Below, piece after piece: positions 9,877 to 19,620 of a stretch of 64,000 nt of DNA. The position numbers and the translations under genes were made by a program. How positions within the stretch are numbered: position 1 is the stretch's first letter; every line of letters starts with the position of its first letter. Below the pieces are notes generated by a model. That model worked only from the letters and a program-made list of their open reading frames with translations, had not been told where the DNA came from and did not search any database. This DNA comes from Pithys albifrons albifrons (taxonomy: Eukaryota > Chordata > Aves > Passeriformes > Thamnophilidae): NCBI RefSeq assembly GCF_047495875.1, contig NC_092467.1, positions 23,889,066-23,953,065 on the forward strand, in the 5' to 3' direction.

Positions 9877-12800
9877 TCACGGGGCAGTTGGTGCCCGGAG
9901 GAAGGCATGGAGGGAGAGCTGTGTCCCAGGGCAGGTGCTGCCTGCTCCCTGTGTTTTTGCCCCCCGCTTCCGCTTGGAGCCCTGCAGGAGACAAGCAGCA
10001 GCACTAAACCAAACCCCAAGGGCTCCCACAGCCTCTGGGGATCCCCTCTGGAAAGGGGCCCCTTGTACAGGGGATATCCAGGGACAGCACTGGCCAGGCA
10101 AGTTCCCCTGCCATAGGCTAGGGATGCTCCTTGGCCTCATCCCAAATCCCATGGGGGCTTCAGCAAGGCACACCAGGAGCTGTCCCACAGCAACAAGGAG
10201 CAGCTCCTGGGGCCCCAGGCACCCTGGAGCACTGCTCACCTTGCCAGGGCTGGTCTCCTTCCCGTGCTGCTTCTCGTGTGCTTTCAGCACCTGCAGGGAG
10301 CACAAGAGAGCCCAAAGCTGAACAGCAGCCGGGTCTTGAAGCTGAGACAGCCCACAGTGGTTGAGGGGATGCCAGGGCCTCTCCCAGAAAGACTGAAGGA
10401 AGGGAGGAGAGACCCAGGTGCCCCCAGTACCTTCTTCATGGCTGTGGACACAGCTGAGGCATGGAACTCCTCCTCTGTCACCCAGCGGGATGGGGAGGAG
10501 GCAGCGTCCAGGGTCACGTCCCCATCCAGGTGCAGGGAGTAGACCACATACGTCTGGCGGATGTGGGAGAAGATGTGGATGACCTGTGAGAGGATGGGAA
10601 CACACATCAAATGGGCAACTGGCCAGCAGTGAGGGGTGCACCACGTCTGCCAAGGCTCTGAGGAATGGGGCAGCTTGGAAGGGTTGACTGTGGGGAAAGG
10701 GGGCTTTTCCTCTGTGCTACATCCTCCATGGCTGAGCACAGGGGGCTCATACTGCATCCCTCCGGCTCCAGGCTGACCTCTCCAATGAACTGCAGGCCCT
10801 TGGCTGTCACGGGCTGCCCCATCCAGGCCTGGAGGTGATCAGCCAGCACCTCCTTCTCCTTCTCCTCCTGCAGATCTTGAGGCAGTGGGTGACTTGGGAA
10901 CTCCCAGAGTCCAGCCAGAAGACCTGGGGAGGAGGCATGATGGAAATGTGAGACAGCAAGGAGCACATCTGGGGACACTGAGCCTCATCATAGCCCCAAG
11001 GGGCTCCTTTGCCCACCCCAGCAGCAAGTGCATCACCAGTGCCTCTCCCAGGCTGCTCTGTCTCTCATGCAGGCGGGAAGGAGCCATATGGTGCTTCATC
11101 CCGCTCCTGTCCGGTCCCGTTACCTGAGCTGGGTCTCTGCACAAGGAAGTATTCGGGGGACCCATGGCAGCCTCTCCGCTCCAGCACACACATGGCTGTT
11201 CGCATTGCTCGTGGCTGCTTTTTTGCTGCTTTCCGGGGAAAGTTGGTCACCCCCAAGCTGCTGTCCCACGGCTCCATGGCTGGGGGGCACAGGGGACAGT
11301 CCCCAACTCCTACAAACACCAATGTAACAGTTGCTGCAGGGTCCACACCCGGAGCTACAACAAGGAGCTCCCCACACGCTCACCACAGTCCTCAACATCA
11401 GGTACTGGGACAGGTTTTCCAAAAAGCTTCTGAGAGGCAAAGGCCAGCTCCTTCTCCACCTGCAAGGGGGAACAGGAGTGAGGACAGCCTCATCCACCAG
11501 CCCACCTTGTCCCCATGCATGGCTACCCCTGAGGGCCACATTTTGGGGTCATACTTACCCTCTGCCGTGCTCGGCAGTGCTGCTTCACGGGGCACTCCCC
11601 GCACAGTGGGGCCTTGGGCACACACACAGTAGCCCCCAGCTCCATCAGGGCTTGGTTAAAATCCCCAGGGCGGCTCCTGTCCACCACGGCATTGGCCATG
11701 TCCCTGGACAAATGGCAGTGAGAGGCACAGGACTCTGCAGGGAGAGCATCCCAGGACCTTTGCCTGCCTCTTGCCTGCCAGGGGGGATGCTCCTATGTAG
11801 GCACAGGCAACACAGCTCCTTTCTCCACAACCTCCCAAGAGCTCCTGTAGCCCATGCCTCTCTCCCTTCACAGGTTCATCTCCAAGCAGAGAGAGGATTC
11901 CCCTTACCAGAGCCTGTCGATGACGGACGGGCTGCTGGAGTCGGCACCGATACAGCGCAGACGGCACAGGACACGGATCACATTCCCATCCACGACACCA
12001 GTAGCCTGGGACCAGGAGCTGGGGTTACCATGCTGGAATTTGCTCCAAGCAAGTCACAGAGCTGGGGTGCTCCCAGGACAGAAGGGGACATGCAAGAGGC
12101 CAACCCACAGGCCAAGCTGGGCAGTGGGTGAAATGCACAAAACTGGGGGAGAATAAGAACCAAGTGCAGCCCTGGGGAGCCCTCGGTTTGTGAGACACGG
12201 CAGCAGGACCCTGCCAAGAGTGGGGCTGGGTGGCAGACAGGGGAGATATGTCCACTGATGCCCAGCTCTCACCTGCCCATACGAGATGGATGCGATGGCT
12301 CCTGCTGTGTATCGGCCCACTCCTGGCAGCAGCTTCTGCAGGTCCTCCGCTGTCCTGGGCATGTGGCCAGCCAGCTCAGACACCACCTGGCAGAGAGAGA
12401 GCCAAGGTCAGGAAAGCAGCTGGGGTGGGTGCATGCAGGCAACCCATTTTGCCCACAGGAAGATGGGATGCCAGCCTGTGTAGCCTCATGCTGGCAGCAC
12501 ACAGCCCCAGAAAGGCAGGGCAGACATGAGCCAGCCAGAGAGGGTTTTGGAAATGCCCTCCCACCCAGCAACAGAGCACCTTCCTTGCTGCCTCCTGCAG
12601 ACGCTTCCCTCTTGAGTAGTAGCCAAGCCCAGCCCACAGCTCATTCACCTCCTGCTCCAAGAGACATGGCATGGTGTTAATGGAGAGCCACAGCGCAGGG
12701 AGAGCACCTGGTGCCAGCAATGCTCACCTCCAGGGATGCCTCTGCCAGAGCCTGCAGTGTTGGCCACTTCTGCAGTACAGAGAGAAGGGGAAAGTCAGGG

Positions 12801-14581
12801 AGAAGCAGAGTTGTGCTCTGCAGCTGGGGATCTGCCACAGGCAGTGGATGTGTACTTTTATGGCACAGGACTAAGAAACAGTCACCTGCATCCAGCGGTT
12901 GTAGTAGTCGATCACTGTAGCCACCTGTGTCTGCTGGAGCATGATCTCAGACACCCACACTGCAGGGAGTAGGGCAGGGATCAGAGCAGAGGCCCCAACA
13001 CCACCCACAACTCGTGCCGTGGCCATGTTAGCACTGGCTACAAGCACTTCAGAGCATCCAGCTCATGGGACCCCTTCCCACTCCTCCCTTCCCCAGAGGA
13101 GCTCTCCCATGCCCAAAGTGGGCTCTCCAACCCCACAGTGCCTTGCAAGGGAAATCAGTGGCTCCATTGCCACTCCAGGCAGCTGGTTCCAAGGATGGCA
13201 ATTGAAGCCCCACTTCACAATGCCATATTGCACATCCATGTTGGGGTGACACACAGCAGGGCACCCCACATGTGCTGGGGCACAGTCCCTAATCCTCACC
13301 TGCGTACCCACGTCTGTCGGCATCTGGCTCCGTTGCTGCCTGAAAGGGGAAGAAGATGAAGTGTGAGAAACCAGGTGCCACAAGACCTCACCACAAAGGG
13401 ACCCTTTGGAAAATAAAACTTCCTGGGGAGTGTTTTGAACACTGCAGTGAGACTTGCAAAGAAACCCCTTCCCCAAACGTTCTCAAGTTCTGAGTTTGGA
13501 TTAATCGAGTGACAGCCAAAGCAGCTTCTGCTTGATGAAATATCCCACAGGGAGAGTTACCTTTGAGGTTCAAAATCCCACCAGAGGAGCTGTCCCAGAC
13601 CTGAGCCCCTCCACACAGGAAGTGATTGTAGGTGTAAATCCCACAGAGGGGCCAAGGAGCCCCCAGCACCACTCAGACAGATGTTGCTGTGTGATGGTGC
13701 TGATGCCCATTCTCAGCACCCCAGTCACCCTCAAGGCTGCCAGGCTGAACACAGAGCAGGCAGGAGTTGACAGAAACGTCCAGCAGGCTTAAAGCAAATA
13801 CAAAGCAAGTGCATGGAAAACCTTTTCCATTCAGTGCTCACTGCTGCAGGGTATCACAGAGGCAGGAACAAAAGAGAATTAAAAAACAACTAAATGAATA
13901 TTGCCAGAGGAAAGCACTTCTGCTTGGAGGCTGTTTGAGAAGCCTGCCCTGCTTTACTCTTTATACCTAGGGACTGGCTACAGACCACCGACCAAGGAAC
14001 GGCCAGGACTAGCTGGGAATACTTCCATGAAGATAGGGATGCACTGCACAGGGAACGACACCGTGGTCACTTCATCAAGACTCTCCTAAGGCCAAGTGAC
14101 CCTGCTTCCCGATGTCTCTCCTTACCAGAGCTCTCCAAGGAAGGTCCCGCTTGCATCTGTCGTACCAGGCAAGCAGGTTTTTCCGCAGGGCGTCGACCTC
14201 TCCCGGGTCGCTGAAGTGATGCAGGACGGGCGGCGGGGCGAGTGCTGGAACCGAGGCCTCTGCCAGGACAGCAGGATCAGGGCACGGTGGGGGACGGCCA
14301 CGGACTGCGGGGCTCGACCGCAGCAGAGGCGGGAGCCAGACAGGCGCTGTGCCAGGTGAACGCGCACCGAGTGTGGGGCCTTAGAAGTATCCAGGAAGCA
14401 CGGGCAGCTGGCCGGCTGGCGGCCCGTGCCCGGGAGAGAACACCCCACGCTCCCCCCAGCCCTCCCGCTGCCGGGCACCTCCGCGGGGTGACGCGCGCTT
14501 CCTGCCCCGCCCCGCGCTGCCGTCGCTCCGCCGCAACGCCCCGGTCGCCGCTGCCGCTGCCGCTGCCCGTGCCCGGCTCAT
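9877..14581 (-). CDS. MUTYH: Adenine DNA glycosylase MutY homologue
   Basis: Fifteen coding exons on the minus strand: 14479-14581, 14126-14259, 13300-13339, 12886-12959, 12728-12769, 12580-12651, 12273-12386, 11908-12005, 11559-11703, 11384-11459, 11124-11309, 10778-10923, 10431-10583, 10240-10290 and 9877-9981. They total 1539 nt (512 residues) in phase throughout. MUTYH removes adenine opposite 8-oxoguanine in base excision repair, in nucleus and mitochondria. The N-terminus is Ala/Arg-rich and lacks acids, which suits a mitochondrial presequence. Landmarks are [11 protein letters not shown] (catalytic Glu97), [11 protein letters not shown], helix-hairpin-helix [12 protein letters not shown] (176-187), VVDGNV (catalytic Asp199) and a [4Fe-4S] site C253-x6-C260-x2-C263-x5-C269. 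A probable zinc linchpin (C299, C304, C307) follows, then the NUDIX-like 8-oxoG domain ([20 protein letters not shown]). The tail has SKRKR and a PIP-box-like QLSLHAFL. Donors of exon 1 (GTGCCC) and exon 6 (GTGCTC) are weak, so alternative splicing is possible. Confidence 0.95.
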
Positions 14582-15073
14582 GGCGGGACCAGTCCCGCCG
14601 GCGCCACGTGACACTTTCCCGGGAAAACATTTCCCGCCTCCGCCCGGGGGCGAATCAGAGCGCGCGGCCCCGCCCACCGCCCGCGCGCCAGCCAATCGGA
14701 GGGAGGTGCGAGGAGAGCGCGAGCGCCCTTCCGCCGTCGGACCCCAGCGAGGGGCGGGGCCTCCTGGAGCGTAGCAGCCAATCAGCGAGCAGGGAGCAAA
14801 AGGAGGCGGGGCCTGCCCTCTCCCGCCGGCCCGAGCGGCCGCATGGGGAAGGACCCCTTGGAAGGTGCCCTAGCTAAACGCCCGTTTCATTAACCCCAAA
14901 TTTCGGTTGAAAACGGACTTTGAGAACGGTAAAAAGGCTCCACTGGGACCAGAAAGGGCTGCACCAGCCGAGCGGGCGGGCGGCGCGGGGCAGGCAGGGC
15001 CGGCGGGGTCTGCGGCGAGCAGGCAGCGGTGCAGGCGCGGCGGAGGAGGCCCCGACGCCGTGCGTGCGCTGCC
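14582..15073. promoter_or_regulatory. Divergent MUTYH/TOE1 promoter (CpG island)
   Basis: Only 492 nt separate the two ATGs, MUTYH leftward and TOE1 rightward. The interval is CpG-rich. It holds an E-box CACGTG (14605-14610, in CCACGTGAC), CCAAT boxes at 14692-14696 and 14779-14783, and GC boxes at 14751-14759 and 14805-14812. No TATA box is evident. Human MUTYH and TOE1 share the same head-to-head arrangement, so joint regulation is likely. Transcription starts cannot be fixed from sequence. Confidence 0.85.
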
Positions 15074-18000
15074 ATGGCGGCCCCGGCGCGGGTGCCGGTG
15101 GTGGATGTGCAGAGCGACAACCTGACGGAGCTGTGGCCGTCGCTGGTGCTGGCGCTGCGCTCCGCCACCTTCGTGGCCGTGGACACGGTGAGCCGGGGCG
15201 GGCGCGGCGCCGGGGCGCGGCAGGTGCGGCGGGGCCGCTGACGGGTCTGTGTCTCCCCGCAGGAGCTGAGCGGCCTCGGGCCCCGGAGGTCGCTGGTGCA
15301 GCCGTGAGTGCCGGGGGGACGGGAGGGCGCGTCCCTCGGTACCGGGTGCGCCGTGCCCGCTCCCGGCGGTCACGCTGCGCTGTCCCGCCGCAGGTGCCTG
15401 GAGGAGCGGTACAAGGCCGTCTGCAGCGCCGCCAGGACGCGCTCCGTGCTGTCCCTCGGCCTCGCCTGCTTCAAGCAGCTCCCGGAGAAGGTGCGCCGGG
15501 CCCTTCGCTCCCGTTCCCGCCTTCCCGGGGCCGCGCAGGGAGTTGGGACTCAACGCCCGCCCCGCGGAGCCGCCCCGGGCTGTGCCGGCAGCGCCCCGTG
15601 ACCGTGTCTGTGCTCGCTGTCCCCGCGCAGTCCCAAAACACGTACCTGTGCCAGATCTACAACCTGACGCTGCTCTGCGTGGACGATTACGTGGTGGAGC
15701 CCCACTCGGTGCAGTTCCTGGTGCAGCACGGCTTCGACTTCAACAAGCAGTACTCGCAGGGGATCCCGTACCACAAGGGTGACGACAAGGTACAAACGCA
15801 CCTCGGGCTGCCCCTGCCCCGAGGGAGGAGGGGCTCACACTGAGGTCCTGAGTGTCCCCCTCAACCTCCCTGCTGCTTTATACCCGACTGTCCCTTGTGG
15901 CAGTTGCTCTTCCAGGTATTTGTGTCTGTGTGTGCAGAGCTGTGGGCAGTGCTGGCCTGCTGCAGGCTCCAAGGGCTCCCCTCGGCAGGGGCAGGTCAGG
16001 GGCCAAGGCTGTCTGTCTGTCTGTCTGTCTGCTCCTCCCTCGTGCAGGACAAGGACAGCCAGAGCCAGGGGGTCCGGACACTGTTCCTGGAGCTCATCCG
16101 GGCAAAGAAGCCGCTCGTTCTCCACAACGGCCTGATCGACCTGGTGTTCCTGTACCAGTGTTTCTATGCCCACCTGCCCGAGAGCCTGGGCACCTTCACT
16201 GCTGACCTCTCGGAGATGTTCCCAGCAGGAATATACGACAGTAAATACGCTTCGGAGTTCGAGGCTCGCTTTGTGGCATCCTACTTGGAGTATGCCTACA
16301 AGAAGTGGTGAGCAGTGCCCTGTACTTAGAGCTCACAGGAGGAAAGGCAGTGTGTGTTTTTCCAGGCAAGGGAGCTGTGTCCTTTCCTTCTTCCAGTCAC
16401 TGTAGAAAGGTGCTTTTCAGGTGACCCAGGTCTGTTTCTAGAATAGGTGCTGAGTGCATAAGGATGCATTTTTTAATACACCTTAACTCTTTGCTGGGCA
16501 GCTGCTGAAAGAGGATTTCAAACCTGGTGCCAGTAGAAGACTGGCCACAGTGATCTGATCTGAGATCTAACTGAGTCACTGACTGGCTCGGGTCCAGCAG
16601 TGCCACAGGGTCACAGCAGGAGCACACACAGAAAAGAGACTGTTAAACCTCAGCTAAGAGAGCAAACAAAACCAAGGCTGTCCTGCAGGGGCTGCTGGTT
16701 ATAACTGTTTTGTGAGGGATGGTGCAGGTGAGGGGTGGGTCTTCTCTGCACATCCTGATGCTGACCAGCTGTCACAGCTCTGCATATGCAAACCTGAAGC
16801 CTGCTCTGTCTGAATCCCATCACTGCCTTCCAAGTGAGGGCTGCTCTCTTGCTCAGGACACCCCTCTGTGCATCACAGTGTGGCCCCACATTCTGCAGAC
16901 CCCACACAACCTAAAAAAGCCCCTGGCAGTGATATAGCCCCTGAAACCTCCATAAAGCTGCAGTTATGCTCTTTGTAGAAGAGAAATGTTATTTTTAGTA
17001 ACTGTTCTACCTCAGGAAATGCCACTTTGACAGATCTGAAAACATTCAAGATGGCTGCTCCCAAAACATGGGAGTGCTTTGTTTTGACAAGATTAAAATA
17101 CTTTTAAAACTGACCTCTTAAGTGTTTTAACCTACAGTTCTAGTTTCATGGAGCCTTAAAGGCTTTGGGCCATTCAACCACTTCTTGGGACAAAACAGAG
17201 ATCAGATTCTTGTCTCATAGGATGAAAACCCTTTTCTTGTCTGTGTTGCCCAGGTTGAACCTGCCTGGGTGGTGACTGCTGGATGGTGTACACACTACCT
17301 CATTTGGGGGCTTTTTTTCTGTCCATTATGAAGGCTAACAGATATCTTGGTGCCCTTAGTATTTAAAATCAAACTATGTGTACTCTTCTCCCATAGCTTC
17401 ACCAGACACTGTTTTCCTTGTCTTTAAATCAGCACGGGAGCAACTGCTTAGTAAAGCTGCTCCCCCCAGATTGAATTTCTCTCCAGCGAGCTGTGGAGCT
17501 CAGGATGGAGCTCAAGAGTAGGACGCTCATGGAGTTGAGACTCTGCGGAGAGCAGCGAGTTTGCACCAGCCCCGCACTGTGGTCCCTTCGGTGAGTTCCC
17601 TGCAGTAACTGTATTGCTCCTGTTTGTTCCAGCAAGAAGGAGAACTGCAAGCTGAAGGACTCCAGTAGGCAGCACCTCATCGTGGAGTTCTGCAACTACC
17701 CTGCCAGCGTGTCCCAATACATTGACTATCGCTACTGCTCTCTGGAAGAGGAAAGCCACAACACAGAGGAAAAGAAGGTGCCTGTCTGTGAGAAATTTTC
17801 GGTAAGTAACCTGAATCCCAGCTTCCTTCATGGCTCCATGGAAAGAAGCGCATGTGGCCACAGTAGGAAGTGATAGGAAAACCCCTGGGAACTTCCCCTT
17901 GCTTGTTTCACAGTAGAAGGAAATTTTCAAGTTTCAGGTGCCTTCATGACCTCCTTGCAGGCCCTCAGCAGAAGGGAATAATTAGCTCTCCTCCATGTCA

Positions 18001-18849
18001 TGGTGGTCACTGCTCTAACCAGAAAGATGGAGGCTACAGACTTGTCTCTCTCTTTTTCCCTAGGCCTATGGCTGGTGTCCAAAAGGGGTGAAGTGTCCAC
18101 ACTCTCATAACATTGATCGCATCATTGAGGAGGACGATGAGCTTTGTGAGAAGCGAAGGAAGCGGAAGCAGAGATGGAAGCATCACAAGAACACAAAAGC
18201 ATCTGCAAAGGCAGTCAAAGAGGAAAACTCAGGGGAACAAATGGAGCAAGCTCAGAATGAGGAGGGACCACCAAAGAAACAGAGCTGCTGTGAGCCTGCA
18301 GCTGCTACAGAGCTGGCAGAGATCACACCCAACGGAGAGGGCAGGCCACTGGAGGAGAATGCCATGGATGTGGAAACAGAGGTCAGCTCAGACACCAGCA
18401 CACCCTGGGAAGAGAATCTGGGGAATACTGAAGAAACTGCTGCCCAGCTAGCAGCTGCCCTGAGCCCTTCTGCCAAGGGAAACAGTGACCAAGTGGAAAG
18501 GAAGGAAGAGGTTTCCTGGGGGTTGGGCTCAGTCAGGCACACAGACATCCCCAAGACTGAAGCAGCAGGTGCTGCAGGAAAGGAAAAGGAAACCCACGTC
18601 CCTCCTTCACAGGGAGGCACACACCGAGCTGGCTTTGATGCCTTCATGACTGGCTATATCATGGCCTACATGTCGCTGCTCAAGCAAGGGGAAAACAGAG
18701 ACAATGGAGCAGAGCCCTGGTTGCCAGACTGCCATAATAAACTGTACCTCAGTGGGAAATCTGTGCCACTGCAAATTGTGAAGAGCTTGTTTTCCAAATC
18801 TTCCAAAGCTCACAGCAAGAAGATAAAGTTGGCCTGGGACACTGCGTAG
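15074..18849 (+). CDS. TOE1: Target of EGR1 protein 1, DEDD-type 3' exoribonuclease
   Basis: Seven exons: 15074-15187, 15263-15303, 15394-15490, 15631-15789, 16048-16307, 17633-17801 and 18064-18849. They total 1626 nt (541 residues) in phase. The start lies in gctgccATGg. The human protein has about 25 more N-terminal residues, so this N-terminus is shorter. TOE1 is a nuclear (Cajal body) deadenylase-like exonuclease that trims 3' tails of snRNAs and other small RNAs. The split Pop2/PARN-like nuclease shows all acidic motifs: D37-x-E39 (VAVDTELSG), D168 ([11 protein letters not shown]) and H467/D472 ([12 protein letters not shown]). A CCCH zinc finger (C276-x8-C285-x5-C291-x3-H295) and a basic KRRKRK signal at 310-315 precede an acidic low-complexity insert. 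That insert differs most from human; flanking blocks are strongly conserved. Confidence 0.96.
16009..16031 (+). repeat. (CTGT)n microsatellite in TOE1 intron 4
   Basis: About 5.75 units of CTGT, ending 16 nt before the exon 5 acceptor (CAG at 16045-16047). The repeat forms the upstream part of the pyrimidine-rich tract of that acceptor. Confidence 0.85.
16308..17632 (+). other. TOE1: TOE1 intron 5
   Basis: The longest TOE1 intron, 1.3 kb, from GTGAGC to TTCCAG. It splits a cysteine codon (TG|C). No second gene, structured RNA or clear transposon was recognised in it. Confidence 0.8.
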
Positions 18850-18976
18850 AACTACAGAACTCCTCACTGAACTTGGTGGTTTTTTCTCTTCAAGTTTTTA
18901 AGTCCTTTCTTCCACCAAGAACTCACCAGAAAGGGAACAAGTTTCTTATTCTTGTTTCTGTTTTAACATCTGACTG

Positions 18977-18982
18977 ATTAAA
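18977..18982 (+). promoter_or_regulatory. TOE1: Candidate poly(A) signal ATTAAA, TOE1
   Basis: ATTAAA about 130 nt past the TOE1 stop, followed by GT/T-rich sequence. A plus-strand AATAAA at 19742-19747 could serve a longer form that would overlap the TESK2 3' UTR. Confidence 0.5.
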
Positions 18983-18999
18983 TTGCTCTCAGTTGGAGT

Positions 19000-19620
19000 T
19001 CCCCTGTGTTCCTTAGTGGCCTGCTGGGATGTGAAGGCAGGGGTGAGGCTGAAGAAGGGGGAGGACAAATGCACCTTTGGTTATAGCACACCCAGATGAG
19101 ACCTTTGCCTCTACAGGAAAGAGTGGAAGGAGAAAGTTTCTCCCAGATGGGCCAGCTGATCCCAGTGCAGGCTGAGAGTGTGCAGAACCAAGCCATGGCA
19201 AGTCTTCAGACTTCTGCCAAGGGGAGATGCAGTGGGGCTGAAAGCCAGATATGGTCCCAAGAAACTGCACAGCTTCCTGTGCTACTGAAGCTGTTCAGGG
19301 CTAGAACAGAGCAGCCACTATGGCAAGCTCCCTGCAGGCTGCTATCAAAAGCCATCTCATCTGTAGGTCACAAGCTGTGGCCTGCTGTTCTGGGCACTGT
19401 AACACAGAGCAGAAAAAAAATCCTGATTCTCATGGATTTAATAATGGAACACTTCAGTAAGCTGCAGGAGAGAAGTAACTGACTAAGGATGATTTCTTGT
19501 TTATAATTCAGCACTGAGTAATAACAAATACAATCAAGCCAGGTATTAATGGCAGTCGTAGCTTATGTAAGCATCTGAGCCAGCCTTTTTAACCTAGAAT
19601 TGTCCTCTTAATCACAAGAC
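19000..19620. other. Gap between the convergent 3' ends of TOE1 and TESK2
   Basis: About 600 nt of intermediate GC. A plus-strand open frame at 19096-19482 has no recognisable similarity. No structured RNA or repeat was recognised. Confidence 0.45.

Noticed and set aside
14277..14630. Alternative minus-strand frame starting MFSRES in the MUTYH promoter
   Set aside because: It does not join the MUTYH reading frame at 14259. The frame starting at 14581 splices in phase (E35 then ASVPAL).
19096..19482. Plus-strand open frame of 128 codons after TOE1
   Set aside because: No similarity recognised, no splice or start context of note, and it lies past the TOE1 poly(A) candidate.
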